The notes under the pieces are model-generated. The model was not told the origin of the DNA and ran no database searches. It was given only the letters and a program-made list of their open reading frames with translations. Source: Ceriagrion tenellum (taxonomy: Eukaryota > Arthropoda > Insecta > Odonata > Coenagrionidae). Taken from it: a DNA stretch of 64,000 nucleotides. Below are positions 1-12,373 of this stretch, piece after piece. The stretch spans positions 11,022,749 to 11,086,748 of the forward strand of contig OY720638.1 of the NCBI GenBank assembly GCA_963169105.1. The letters run 5' to 3'. Within the stretch, counting starts at the first letter, position 1. The number at the start of each line of letters is the position of its first letter. The translations under genes and the position numbers were made by a program.

Positions 1-40
1 CATTAATTTCTAGGTAAAGTGATATTTCGCTCAAACTACC
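1..40 (+). mobile_element. TTAA MITE, right end (copy A)
   Basis: Only the last 40 bases of this element are inside the window. They match the right ends of the copies at 6064 and 11818: a 'ttctaggtaaa' stretch, then 'tttcgctcaaactacc', directly followed by TTAA at 41-44. The rest lies upstream of the window. Confidence 0.75.
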
Positions 41-44
41 TTAA

Positions 45-1499
45 ACAATTCATCATTCATAAAGCCACTCCTCGATAATGCCACTCCTTGCAAAAATCCA
101 CTCCCTCCCTTCCACGTATACAAAAATCTTAGACCACAGATCCCGCGGATTAGCCTCCGAGGGAAGGATTACTGCCCCATGGACTCGTTCCCGTTCCCTT
201 TCGAAGCGTCTTCTCGTTCCTCCATGTAAATGGCCCGCCCGACCATTGGCTACATTTCGTGCTGATAAAATTTGCCGCCGACGAACGAGGTGGTGAACGC
301 ACATCTAACTTATCGTAAGGGTTCTTTTATTGGAACGTGCAAAAGAATCGCCGGCGAGGCGAGTATCTCTTCCGGCTGCGGCGCACCTTCCGCTGCTGCG
401 TGGGCGTCGCGCACTCTTAACGTGTCCACTTGACGCGATGTAAATGGGAACCCCCTACCTTCATTAAACCTCCCATCGTTGGAGTAACTTCCCTTCTTTT
501 TATCTCTAATTGAAAAAAATCATGCCCATGCGAAATGACAATCTGCAGAGCCAGCGTTTGCAGTAGCGAGGAGGGTTTTTGAGCAGAAGTAGCCCAAATA
601 AAGAAAGCCTTCCACCAGAAGAAGACTTTCCTAATAGCCAGCTGAGCAATCTTGGAAGCTCGTGATGAGTAGTCGTTATTCAGCGGAGCTTGGGCGGCAA
701 CAATAGCGGAGCAAAGAACGTATTGGAAATATTGTTCTCGGAGAATGATGAAGATCAAGCCTACGGAGTGAATCACCTATGAAGTCGCCCTGCGAAAAGG
801 TGAAAAGATATGGAAACTTGAGGATATGAGGAGAGAAATACGTTGAAGACTGCCGGATTCTAGCCGCGTATTATAAATATTATGCTACGAGGAGCAATGA
901 ATTGTAAGAACCATCGAGGAGAAACAAGGATTTAATGCATGAAGAAAATTATGAGGGACTTTAACATGTATAATAATGAAGGAATGAAACGTATAGCTGA
1001 GAGGGATGTGGTGTGTATGCTCGCCTTCGTAGGATGACACTGTTCCAAGTGAACGCTTTGAAGCCCATATCTCCCGAAGTGATTTGGTCCGTGGCGTGTG
1101 AAACAGTTTTCATCGAATTAAAACTTGGAGTCGGAAACTAAAAAGTGATGCACTTCGGCTTGCATCTTCGGTAAAGGCATCTTAAGTAGTATGCAATCGC
1201 AGTATGTAATCGTCCATTCGATTTATTTTACCTCTGTGGCAATCGGTAATTTTGAATGAAGTTACGCCTGCTTCATTTTTTCACGTTAAGAGTATTTCCC
1301 AATATTTACATCGCTTTGCGTTCGCTCAGTGAAATTTCTCCACCTTGTTGCCTTATATCATCTTCTTTCAAGTACATTCCTCAATTGTTTTCAAGCAGTC
1401 AGTAAAATATTCGGGAAACTTAATATAAAATACAACTTCAGGTATGATGTGGTGGAACCGCTCCATAGTTATATATCCCGGAATAATAATGTAAATCGC
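45..1499. other. no gene recognised
   Basis: Mixed-composition noncoding DNA. Short open frames at 53-304 and 417-776 show no recognisable motif, no convincing splice context and are contradicted by equally long frames on the other strand. I see no transposon similarity here. Confidence 0.5.
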
Positions 1500-1640
1500 T
1501 AGAAGTTTTACATTGATAAGAATTTGATTGACTAGTTTCGACGTTGATGCATCATCTTCAAGTCTTGATGATGTGCAGTCTTCAAGATTTTAGGATGATG
1601 TACCGACGTCTTCACTAGCTTATGCAATGTTTATCAGTGT
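1500..1640 (-). repeat. foldback-like repeat with degenerate hammerhead motif
   Basis: Short repeats of 'tcttcaag' and 'gatgatg' type fill this stretch, and its flanks (around 1511-1535 and 1613-1648) are loosely complementary. On the minus strand, 1562-1530 reads like the hammerhead motifs at 43531 and 17364: a CUUGAAGA in place of CUGANGA, one unpaired U, stem GAUG/CGUC (1553-1550 and 1543-1540), GAAA at 1539-1536, then C-UA-GUC. Helix I is weak. It is probably a decayed relative. Confidence 0.35.
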
Positions 1641-1859
1641 TATCAAACGTTTTATTTGTCGTTATATTCTGGAAATAATTATAGTAACCCATTGACTCAT
1701 TAGACGTTTCAAGCGTCCAAATGCTGCACACATCCAGTCGGGAGTAAAAACCAGACAAATTCGAGGCAGGAAGTAGGTGACTTACTTAAGATCCATTCAA
1801 TGACTGTTATGGAACAGGCCTCACGTCTTGGTGAATTTGAGTGCCCCTGGAAATGGCGA

Positions 1860-2310
1860 TTCATATCCACCCCGCGCCTCGCTCGAAATATCGGGTTCCC
1901 CTCGACACACGACCCGACCCGCCGCGCCGCCGCAGGCTTTCTGCGCCCCGGAAATCTCACGGGCCGATCTGTCGCAACGCGGCGCGGAGGGCGGCGAGGC
2001 ATGGCCGACGACGCGGCCCAGAAATGCGATCACTCGCCGCCACCAAGCGTGTCTGCTCCCCCCCTCCCTCCCCGTGGGTGCGGGAGGATATGAGCGAAGG
2101 GAGGGACGGCTGGACGCGAGTTCCGCTCGCACGCGTGCGCTGGCGGGATATCACGCGTGTTGTAAGCGTTGGAATAAGTTGGAAGGGGCGGCGAGCGTCG
2201 GCAGTCCGGTGTGGTGGCGTGCGAGACCGCGCTGTACGCTGTGATGATGGTTTGCTGATATCCTTCTCCCGTTCCATCCGCTGGGCAATCGGAGTGATCC
2301 TCGAGATCGG
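1860..2310. promoter_or_regulatory. GC/CpG-rich patch, possible promoter
   Basis: CpG-dense block in an otherwise AT-rich area, just before the assembly gap. Several overlapping open frames on both strands are a by-product of the base composition. No start or exon can be chosen with confidence. A gene start hidden by the gap at 2458 is possible. Confidence 0.3.
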
Positions 2311-2457
2311 TGCTGCTCTACTTACGAGTTGAAAAATGTTATATGCGCATCTATTTGCCTTTGACTGTTTCTTCACGCCGTCTTAGCTTGCGACGCTTAC
2401 CAGCACTGGATGCGAAGTGCTAACTCTCCATTAATAATTCTTTTCCAGTCTCTGATA

Positions 2458-2657
2458 NNNNNNNNNNNNNNNNNNNNNNNNNNNNNNNNNNNNNNNNNNN
2501 NNNNNNNNNNNNNNNNNNNNNNNNNNNNNNNNNNNNNNNNNNNNNNNNNNNNNNNNNNNNNNNNNNNNNNNNNNNNNNNNNNNNNNNNNNNNNNNNNNNN
2601 NNNNNNNNNNNNNNNNNNNNNNNNNNNNNNNNNNNNNNNNNNNNNNNNNNNNNNNNN
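2458..2657. other. assembly gap (200 N)
   Basis: Exactly 200 consecutive N. This round number is typical of a scaffolding placeholder, so the real distance is unknown. Distances and frames across it should not be trusted. Confidence 0.98.
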
Positions 2658-4540
2658 CAATTACCCTCTCCGGACCGCTAATTCTGTAAGTTTCAAATGT
2701 TCTAAGTTTGGTGGCCTTTTAGGTGTTTCGTAAAATGACATTGCATCGTGTCATGAAGATAACTTGATGTCGGTAGGCTGTGTTTAATCGTGGGGTAATG
2801 TTTTGAAATCATTGCGATTAGATTATTTTTGCTGCGTCGCACTTGAATGTGATCGCCGTTGCCGCTTGCACGTGGCCGTTCCACCAACCCCACCCACCGC
2901 CCCCTCGGTGTGCTGCTTCGGATGTGGCAGATGCCGCTCCTTTGGTGGGTGGGGTTGGCTGTGCAGGGAATTGCTTTCCCTCAACGCATTCTGCTGCCAA
3001 GGCACGCTTTGGTCCAGCGGATGGGCTTCGGAAAGCCGTGGGAGGGATATCACTTAGATTTGCTGCATATAAATATGCAGTGTTTCATCATAATGACCTA
3101 TAGTGGAATCAAAGCTAGCGGACAAAGCGAACGGACATTGAATGATTCAGAGGCAACCGTTGTAACAAATATTAGGAATGATATTAAAATCGAGGTTATA
3201 TTGGAATAGGCCCGCTTTGATTGGAAAGCTTAGGTGATAAAAGCGGAGTTGAATGTAAAAAGTAACTTTTTCTTTACCGCCTCCCATTCAAGGATGTGTA
3301 AAAATAATCGATGATTTTCCATATTCACAAGGCACCCGAAGGTGGAGTCGTTCCCATTCGACGTCCGTTAAATGGTCTCTACTCGATTGATGTCCGCATG
3401 TGTTTCCGAAACAGCCTAATTTTTCAGCCAAATCCACGGCTAATATCAGTTATGTAACCGAACAATCACCGGGGGCCGATAATGCTGCCTCGTGTGAGCC
3501 GGATGTCACCCTAGCCACGTCGGAGCCCCTGCAATCGATAGCTACTCATGGTTTGCTGGTTAGAAAGTCACAAATGCATTAATTGTAGTTTGAATATTTG
3601 TTTATTGCGAGGAACTGTGCCGAATGGTTTCTATAAATGAAAGGACCAAGCCCCTCCTTGATTCTTTTGTTTCGCCTATTCCCGTGCGGCTGGATCACAA
3701 GCTCGGCTCGGCATGACGTCCGTTTGCGGTTGTCGTGCTGACAGTTGTACAAGTTCTTCCAGATTCAAATTGTGAAGTCTTCACTTGGTGGAAGGTCGAC
3801 TTTGCATTAAACAAAACTTTGTGTCTTCCACAGAACCTTTGAAAGACACAAAGTTTTGTTTTATACAAGTTCTTCCAGTTAGAATTCTGGATCCTCATGG
3901 TTTGTTTCACAACTATTGAGGCTCGAGGATGAAAGCCATATTAATGATGGTGGGCGGTTATTTTCTTGGTCTTATCCGTTTCCGTTTTTGTGAGTGATGA
4001 TGTGGCACTCTATATTTGCCACTCTTGTGTTATCCGTGTGTAATGTGTGAGGCCATCTAGTTGACCACTCGTGAAGGTTTATCGTCAGGATCTGAGGATT
4101 TGTTTCGTCTAATCGAGCGTAACCGATTTAATTCCCCCTTCCTGATGTTGCCATTTGTATGTTCGCCATAGAATGAGCAGTTAAATGTGTCGTCATTGTT
4201 GATGGTGTTTGTGTATTATCCCATTTTGTTGATCGATTACCCGCCCGGTTGAAAATTACCCTGTGGTTCTTATAAGTTTGGCCAAAGTGTGCCTCGCTTC
4301 TAATGGTTCGCCTTGTTATTTTTTCTTGAAAATTCAAGTCAAGTGCTTGTTCCCTTGCGCTCGTCCGTGAATGCGCGTGCTTAATATGTTATTAACTTTG
4401 ATGTCAACTTAAATTATTAAATATGATGATAACTTTCTCCCGGAAAATGATATAAGTCGACCGCCTCGACGTCGCCACTCCCACTAAATTGAATTTATTC
4501 GATTGTAGACGATAATTCTGTGCGCGAATAAACCTCTATA
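2658..4540. other. no gene recognised
   Basis: Noncoding by inspection. A GC-richer patch at 2860-3050 has open frames on both strands but no motif. The only structure is the hairpin and direct repeat at 3748-3878, listed separately. Confidence 0.45.
3748..3878. repeat. 15-bp direct repeat around a 19-bp perfect hairpin
   Basis: 'tacaagttcttccag' occurs at 3748-3762 and again at 3864-3878. Between them a perfect 19-bp inverted repeat pairs 3809-3827 with 3843-3861, leaving a 15-base loop. It may be a small foldback element or a short tandem duplication; no target duplication is evident. Confidence 0.7.
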
Positions 4541-4544
4541 TTGT

Positions 4545-5070
4545 TCCTCTTACATGTACTCACTACCCTTTGAGCCCCCGCCGAATGGGCGTGTGGCAGG
4601 AGGCGTGTGGACACGAGACGTGTGAAGAAAAAGATTGGGGGAGATGAAATGGTGAAGTGTACGACGGGAGTGTTATGAGTGGAGGACAATGTTTACTATG
4701 CTCACTTATTGTGCGTGGAAAGAACGATTTTTGTACCATCCATTCGGGAGTGTATTACTCTTATTTCATCGCATCCATCGGACCTAGCGATGTAGTGCAG
4801 CGTCAAAATGATTTTCTTCGTGTCATCCTGAAACACTCCTGCTCTGAATTTCTTGAGCAAACTAAGCGTATCGCGCAGCCTCGGAGCCTCTAGCAGCTCA
4901 CAGCCTAATGCTTGTAAAAGCTGTGAAACAGTACTTGATCGCTCGTAGCAGATTTTAACGAAGCGTGCAGCTTCCCTTTACTCCGCATGATTGCAATTTG
5001 TGTATATATATTTTGTGAGGAACCTTGTCGATTGCTTTTTTGAAATCGAGGAATGTCGCGTCAACTTACA
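4545..5070 (-). pseudogene. CR1/L2-like LINE fragment, internally deleted
   Basis: Minus-strand relic of the same LINE family as 23218-25880. At 5066-5020 the minus strand encodes a degraded copy of the reverse transcriptase block that reads VDAAFLDFRKAFDEVP in the longer copy. At 4900-4690 it matches the C-terminal region seen also at 38385-38560. The 3' tail lies near 4600-4548. The fragment is about 700 bp shorter than the matching interval of the long copy, so an internal deletion is needed. No intact frame remains. Confidence 0.7.
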
Positions 5071-5475
5071 AGTTAGATTTGCCCGATTTTAGGATGGGGG
5101 GCCGGAAGTTGAGCGAGGACTAAAGTTGCTTTTGCCGCATGTTCCACACAAAGTCAGTGCGCCCAACGGAAATTGTTTGGAGTATGATTTTACCACTGAT
5201 TTGATGCGAATTCTTCCTTGCACCTGTGATATAAACTTTAAACGGCAGCAACTTTTATTTTCGCTCGTGGTTTGCCATGGTGCATTTCGGTGGAAAATGT
5301 TTCTAAATCTGCCGAGTAGTGCTAACACCATGTTTTGCATGTTCCCTGCATGACTCTTGTGTCACGTTTACATAGTTACATTGTAGATTAGTTCAGTAGT
5401 TTCTGTAGCATTTGTAGCATAACCATAGTGTGGTGCATTTTGGTGAAAGTTAATTTCGTCACTAGTCCATGGTGG

Positions 5476-5541
5476 AGATTAGTCACCCCCTGCCATACAC
5501 CCTTGTGGTGGCTCGCAGGGTAATAAGTAGATGTAGATGTA
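5476..5541 (+). mobile_element. LINE 3' end (tail only), + strand
   Basis: Contains the conserved 3' end of the LINE family: 'tcaccccctgccatacaccc', then 'gtggctcgcaggg', then the tail 'gtagatgtagatgt'. It is oriented opposite to the fragment at 4545-5070, so it is a separate insertion. The LINE body upstream (5070-5475) was not recognised. Confidence 0.7.
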
Positions 5542-6063
5542 TAAAATGTAGGCCATTTATGATGGAGTTAAATAATTTACATCAAGGTTCAAGCTTGAGG
5601 GGATTTAATAATTAAAATGCAAGTACAGTCTCTGAACAAATTATCGGATAAAACTTGAAACTCAACTAACGAAGACGGGCGTCGTTCCCCCGAATCCAGT
5701 TCATCCTCGGTCCAACCCATTGTCCAGTCAGTTGAAAATCCATTTCCTAATTGTTTTTTTCATTTGCGACCCAGGTGAATGCGCATAAGGCTTCGACCAC
5801 GTCTTAGCTATGAACGCGTAAATGCAAACCAGTGAGGCATGGTGGCTACAATTATAGCGAAAACTGGTGCATGTCAGCCCATAATCTCTGTATACTTCAG
5901 CTGTGCTCTTAAGGGCCTCTACGAGCAGGCCTACGAATTGGAAGCCTCGATTGTCGGTAACGATGGAGGACAAGTGTCATTCGTACTCGATTAATTTCGT
6001 GCTGTCGGCGCGTCCGCATCGACGAATCGTCGTGAGCTGCGGCATCATGGCAGTCACTTTTAA

Positions 6064-6613
6064 GGTAGTGCGAGCGAGATAGTTCCCGAGTCATAATAGA
6101 AACCATATTCGAATTGTACGTTTTTACTTCACTACCTGTAGGACACATGAATTAAGTATTGCATTATTAATGGTGCAATAAAATTGTGTTATATGACAGA
6201 AATTGTAAGTAATTAAATGAAAATATCTAAATAAGTCTTTAACTTTTTTTTTTCGCGCGGTGCGTTTGAAACTCCTACTAAACGGAAGGTATTTTTGTTA
6301 TACCCAAGAACCTATTGCGGTGATAATATGATTTATTTTCAAAAATAGTCGAGAAAACATACAAACTACACGCTGTTAGTTTATTTACGACATCTAAGTG
6401 TTAGAAATTCCTACTTTTGTAAATAATGTCTCTGGAGTGCATGCACGTACCATTTCCCTTGTAAAATGACTGGTATTTTTTTGATAAATGTCTCCGAAAT
6501 TAATGTGGTAAGGGGTTGAATTTTTGTTGTTATTAGAAGCATGAGATATTTTTCTTTGCAATGAGACCAAATTCATTGATTTCTAGGTAAAACGATTTTT
6601 CTCTCAAACTACC
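6064..6613 (+). mobile_element. TTAA MITE (copy B)
   Basis: About 550 bp with terminal inverted repeats. The left end is GGTAGTGCGAGCGAGAT, preceded by TTAA at 6060-6063. The right end is the near-complement, ending at ACTACC (6608-6613); the TTAA on that side has decayed. The interior matches copies C, D and E along its length, including the imperfect palindrome near 6154-6175 (ATTGCATTATTAATGGTGCA type). No open frame of note. It is a nonautonomous element; the TTAA target suggests piggyBac-like or Kolobok-like mobilisation, which is inference. Confidence 0.85.
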
Positions 6614-6639
6614 CACCTCAAATGTTTACTAACGCAGCG

Positions 6640-6953
6640 CTCTAGGCGTGCGCGCACTTTCTCTCCCGGCCGTCGCTGCCTCGGCCGCACGCCGCTTCGC
6701 GGCGCCAGTCGCGCCATATTTATTTCTGCCCCGCGCGGAGGGGGGCGGGGCGGATGCGAGTCGGCCTTCGTCGTCGGGAATCCGTGTCAGTGAGCTAGTG
6801 TCCGCCGGCCGACTCGAACGCCACGCCGCGCATCATCCCTCAGTTGTCTCGACCCGCCCAAGCACCCCCCCCCCCACCCCGCCCCTCCGACGTCGCCCGA
6901 GTTAGTAGTGTTCGTCGAAGTGTGTTGTGTTGTGTGTGTTCGGAGGGCGCGAA
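6640..6953 (+). promoter_or_regulatory. CpG-island promoter and 5' UTR
   Basis: Very GC- and CpG-rich block starting abruptly after the MITE. It contains an isolated AT-rich 'catatttattt' at about 6715, TCAGT initiator-like motifs at 6785 and 6839, a long C run at 6866 and a GT-rich stretch just before the ATG at 6954. It is followed by an open frame ending in a good splice donor. The direction (+) is inferred from that exon. Confidence 0.5.
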
Positions 6954-7117
6954 ATGTGCGACCGCGTGTGCGTCGTCTCTTGGCAGTCGGAGGCGCCGCG
7001 GCGCTACGCCCCACCGCCGCCCTGGACTCGGCGCAGTGACCCCTGGGAGCAGCCGTCGCGGGTCCGCGGCCGGAAGGGGATCCCCGCGCACTTCCGGAGC
7101 ACCCTATATGTCGTGGG
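6954..7117 (+). CDS. candidate first coding exon, product unknown
   Basis: An open frame begins at the ATG at 6954 (context GAAATG, purine at -3) with MCDRVCVV and runs 54 codons plus two bases to a splice donor, GGG|GTAAGC, at 7117/7118. In the genomic frame the donor itself supplies the stop, as expected for a true exon end. An in-frame ATG at 6927 would add nine residues. The peptide is rich in Arg, Pro and Trp and ends in FRSTLYVVG. I do not recognise a family. The GC-rich island makes chance open frames common, so this rests mainly on the ATG context, the donor and the promoter-like setting. Confidence 0.4.
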
Positions 7118-10100
7118 GTAAGCGAGACCCGTGCGCGATTGTCCGCGGGAGGGCGCCGTCGTCGTGTTTTCGCCTCGTCCTCATCCTCGCTTTGTCTCTT
7201 TTCGGTGCGGATGTCTCTTGGCGTCGTGGATTTACCCGATGATTTAGCCGTGTCAATGCAGTGATGCCGACCGTTCGTTCGCAATTATGCCACCTGGTAG
7301 ATCGAGAGTGCTGATTGCCGTGTACGGACGAGCGACGCCTGGGGAAAAAATCATTCCATGCATGACTTATTATTATCACCTATATCTAGGATCTGCTGGA
7401 TGCGCGCTCTTTGGAAAATAGTCTACGTACTTCATATACGTTCGTAAGAGTGTCAATTTTAAAGTGTTTGTTTACATTTAGTTGACATTTAGAATTTTTA
7501 GATTGTCTTTTTCACGCGTTTTGCAAATCCTATCGTACGGTGTCTTTTTCTGTTCCGTGGACAAGAAACCTCTTTCATCTGTAAACTGACGATCAAGAGG
7601 AAGGAAAAGTGTCAAGTGGTTGCGTTACGCGTCATTCGCCTCTAAGTGCTCGGCGCGAGGGTCGTCGTTGCGGCTCGCTCTCGTGCGGCCCCTCGCGCCA
7701 CGCCAGCGCAGACCGCTTAGCCCTCCCACGTCCTCCTCTGGTGCTCAACGCCCGCTGATGTCTCTGGAGTCGCGTCGCTGGTTTCCGCCGCAGTTGCACC
7801 CTAGTGTTTTCCATAGTTCTTACGGTCAGGTTTTTATTATCGGAGTGACAACGCAACTTTCTTCTTCCCTTAAAATAACACCAATTAAATCTGGGTAATG
7901 GCTCGATAGTATCCGTCCCTAGCCTGGAAACCCAGCGTTGGCACGCCCAGACGGCGTGAGGTTTCCTCTGAAAAGTTTTAATCCCCCGATTACGTCGTGA
8001 CACCCTCTCGTCGCCTTCGCGTCAATACCGTGCCCATGGATCTGCAATCGAAACTTTTGGGTGGTTTGTTCAAATAATATCTTTCTTGATAAAGAGTACA
8101 GCCACAGTGATGTATAAAAAAAACACTGCTCGGCCACTTATACTCCAGGGTAGTGTGGGTGACGTATGTGGGTGACCTTGGGACGGTGCCCTCGGGGTGG
8201 ATGGCGTTCGAGGGCGTAATGCTGTGTCTGAGAATGCCCCGAGATCGCGATTGCTCCGAAGGGTCCTCCCGGAGGATTCCCCTTATCTAAGTGGCGCCAC
8301 CTAACACACAGTCATCCCAGAACGAATGAAATCCTTCAGACGAACTCATTTATGCGCGCAGCGGCGAGGCGGCACTGCGTTGGGTCGTCGCTCTTCCTGG
8401 AGTAGTCGGCGGGGCAAGCTCTCAAATCGGTGCTCACTTCCCCCATCTTCTTCTCCGAAATCGTGATAATGTTTATTTCATCCTAGTGACATTACGTCGC
8501 ACATATAGTGCACGTAGTTTGTTTACAGTGTAAAGAAAATACATAAATAGGTGGTTATTTAACTGACGCAAATGATTTCTCTACGCTTTATTTACGCGTG
8601 AGGAAGAAATTTTGTGGCTATCTTTCAAAGATCGATTCGTTGACGGGTTGTATAAATAATCAGGAAATGTGTTGAATAATTCGATTCCCATTACTGAATG
8701 ACCTATTAAGTTAACTCTAAATTTCATTAATCACTGGTAAATCGCTAGTTTCTCTTGTGCAGTGGTGGTGAATAAAGTAATTTTTTGACAAATGAAGATT
8801 TAGTGCATTAAAGCCGTTGCCACAACCTTTTAGATGAGTGCCAGGGTTACCCTCAAGGCTAGCAGAGATTTTGTTGTGCTAATTATAGTTTAGGCGTGTA
8901 GCGGTTAAGATGGACAACGTGATTGCAGAAGCATTGGATCCGGAATAGGTCTTTTTGCTGCAGAATGAGATAGCATTGCCAGGGGCAGCTGTCGCAGGTA
9001 GTTCACGAAAGAAATGATCGATTTTATTTGTAAATTAAGTAGGATTTTAATATCTTTAGTAATTATGTACTGAAAGTGATTATTGGGAGTAATCGTGTCC
9101 TTACGCTATTTATGCCGAGTATGGACGAGAGAAATATTGCGATGGAACAGAAGGGAAACTTTTTTGCAGAAGAAACGAAAGCCACGGTCAAATGCAGGCG
9201 CCAAGTGAATTTTTCCCAGTTGTCAAAGCGCAGCAAAGCTGTAATAACCTGGGACTGATTTTCTGAACGTTGTAATTGAACGGGAAGTGGAGTCGACTTT
9301 GAGCACTGGTCGAACGAGTTAGAAGTCACGAGGGCAGTGTAGTGGTCAGATAACAAATTAGCATGGGCTCCAACAGAAACAATATGACCGTTTTAATTGT
9401 ATGATGCATTGTTGAGAAGAGTGCTAGTGGTTACCTCTTATTCTAGTTTTTACTAAAGTTAGTGAATTTTGAGAGCCAGGCAGTATACATAGCTGATTGT
9501 TGCAAGTTCCACTTGCCGCTTACGATAAGGTTTACATTGAAATAACTACCTACTACCACACTATGTCCAGTGAAGAGACTAAGGAAGGAAAGCGCATATT
9601 GTCAAGTTTATTTTAGAAGTAACTAAACAATTGAGGTTGAGCGGTACATAACAGCTGTATGCAAAAATTTTGGCATGTTTATATTTAATAACAGCAAATT
9701 AAAATCTAAGGGCATCGTTCTAAACTTTCAAATCAAAAGAAGAAACGATCAATTTGATATCTTTGACAAAAATTGCCGCTCCACCATTCTAATGGAATAT
9801 ACAGCATAAGTATTATAACAAGTGTACCCAGAGATACCACAAGCTCTGTGCCAATGCTCACTGGTCCACAAAATATCCATTTTATGAAGTCGTATTTGTA
9901 AAAACTACCTAAAAAAGTATAAGTTAAAAGTAATTTTTGCTTAGAATACATGTATTTGCTTTGCTCTGAATGCTGGGACTTTGAGTGCCCATGAATATTT
10001 CTAATTGTAAGAACGAAAAATTCCTTTCGTGTTACTGTGGCATTTCTTTGCTTTACCACTTCGCATTCTCGATTTCCTAGTCCCGCGTTCCGCTGCTCTC

Positions 10101-11813
10101 ATTCAAGCTCTATTAAGTGTATTCTCGGGTACGCTCTCAGCCCTCTGGTTGACTTGGCATGTGACTGATACGGGCTCGTTTATTCCGAAATAGAAAAATT
10201 CCGTTGATGGCGCATTCGGGTCTGGTGTGGTTTGAAAATGTTCTGCCCTCGATAAACGACGCGGCATTGTTTCGCATTCTTATGTTCGCGTGCGTCACTA
10301 AAAATGATTTATGTATTCCCAGCTTTTTGTGCTTCAACGTTTAGTATTATTTTCGGGCCTCCTCGTGTTATTATATACTCATCTAAATATTGCCAATTCT
10401 GAGGTATCTAAATTGCTAATTGTTTGCCTCCTTTTGTTCATTTTTATGTGAAAGCTATCGGTCATTTTACGTCCAATCGTGCCTGTCGACGAACGATGGT
10501 ACATTTTGGAATTAAAACTTATAATATACTGGTACTTAAAACGCTAAATTATCTCGTGGACCGTAATGTAATATTATGGGAAGTAAGGAATAATATGAAA
10601 TGTTAGCCTTGTCGTGAAAAAATTGGTTTCTGATGTTTGCTCCTGAAGCTCACGTCGGAGACCAAAGTATCGCTCATGCTTTAATCAAGTATATCCGTAA
10701 TAGTACACCGATTTCGTGGCGTGGCCACTTCCCAATTCGACATAGTAGTTGAAAACCCCTTTCAATGACGACTTCCTGCTTCTAGGTGCAGGGTAAAAAC
10801 CCCAGCGGCGTCGGATCATTCGCGGTGACATTTCGTTTCATGGTGGAAGAGAGGGCGTGGCGGGAGGGCTTCGAACGGAACCGCGTCCCATCTCCGCCCT
10901 TTGGAACGCCCGCCCCTCCGCCACGGCCCTCCCCTCTCCCCCCCACCCCCTGGCCCAACGTGAGGGTATATACAAATGACCCCTCCCCGAATCTCTATCT
11001 CCCCGAAATGACTTCTGGTTGGTGTCATTTAAACCTTAGTGGCCGTAAGCTCTCACTGTAAACCGTCTTCGGTCATTCGTCGTGCGATAAAAAAAATGTA
11101 ACGTATCACGGGCTCAATCGAAGCCTTTTAGTTCACTTGTCCGCTTTTCAAACTACGTTCCCTTCCCTGATTTGATTTTGATTTGAGATGATGAATAAAT
11201 TACATATATGGATATCTTTTTGGTTCTTGGAGTGACCTATATTGACTTACGAGCAGAAAACAACTCGAGCTAAACGTATTTATTTGTGTTGTTATGCATT
11301 TACGAACTGGCGTAACTTATCCTACAAGCTATCTATTGAGTCTCAGGTTTTTATTCGTGGCAGAATTTTGATAACGAAATGAATGTGATTTAAAAAAAAT
11401 ACCACTCCTCCTACTTTTTCATTTGGAAAGCTCCGTTTTATCAATAAAGCTTTAAATATACCTTGAATCAAACGGACGGAGCGCCGTCAACAACCGCCCA
11501 TTGACCATCAATGAAATAGAATGTGTACCACATTTTTCCAAGTTAATCCCTCTGAGTGGAGGAAAGTCTCCTTGAGAGTCTGGAAGGAAATCCGAAGCCA
11601 TCGCCATTCTTCTGAGCTATGGATTCGTCCTGAGCGACATCTCCGCTGCCGATATCGGCACTTTGGACGGCTCCCATTATCAACTCCCGAGCGTGGAATT
11701 CATCTTATATAAAGCCAACTACCCCGCGAATTTCACTCCCGCTCCCTCACGCTGCCAGTCCCTCCCCTCTCCATCTTCCCTCACCGATCGATAATCTCTC
11801 GATCCACCCGCAC
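7118..11813. other. noncoding, probably intronic
   Basis: No recognised gene or transposon over 4.7 kb. GC-rich patches occur at 7620-7790, 8340-8420 and 10850-10960, with open frames on both strands but no motif. If the exon at 6954 is real, this is part of its first intron. A 108-codon minus frame at 9733-10059 contains a hydrophobic stretch but looks like AT-rich chance coding. Confidence 0.4.
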
Positions 11814-11817
11814 CTAA

Positions 11818-12369
11818 GGTAGTCCGAGCGAAATAGTTCCCTAGTCATAATAGAGACCATATTCGAATTATACGTTTTAATTTCACCAGCTGTAGGACAC
11901 ATCAATTAAATATTGCATTATTAATGGTGCAATAATATAATTTTTCGTGACAGAAATTGTAAGTAATTAAACGATAATATCTAAATAAGTCTTTGACTGG
12001 ACTTTTTTTCGCGTGGTGGGTTTGAAACTACAACTAAACGGAAGGTTTTTTTGTGATCCCGAAGAACCTACTGCGGTGACAATATGATTAATTTTCAAAA
12101 AAAGTTGAGAACAAATGCAAACTGCACACTGGTACTTTTTTACAACATCTAAGTGTTAGAAATACCTCATTTTGTAAATCATGTCTCTCTGGAGTGCCTA
12201 CACGTACCATTTCCCATGTAAAAGGACTGGTATTTTTTGGCAAATAACTCCGAAAGTAATGTGGTAAGGGGTTGAATTTTTGGTGTCATTGGATATGTGA
12301 GATATTTCTCTTTGAAATGAGACCAAATTCATTGATTTCTAAATAAAATGATTTTTCGCTCGGACTACC
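11818..12369 (+). mobile_element. TTAA MITE (copy C)
   Basis: 552 bp and one of the most complete copies. The left end GGTAGTCCGAGCGAAAT is preceded by CTAA (one change from TTAA); the right end TTTTTCGCTCGGACTACC is followed by TTAA at 12370-12373. The interior aligns by eye with copies B, D and E. It contains an internal 'attgcattattaatggtgca' palindromic segment near 11911. No coding capacity. Confidence 0.9.
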
Positions 12370-12373
12370 TTAA

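Noticed and set aside
9733..10059. Possible small membrane protein, minus strand
   Set aside because: The hydrophobic run is AT-rich chance coding; there is no promoter, splice site or recognisable family.
10786..10960. GC-rich block as a promoter
   Set aside because: Short and dominated by C runs; no exon, donor or initiator that would support it.
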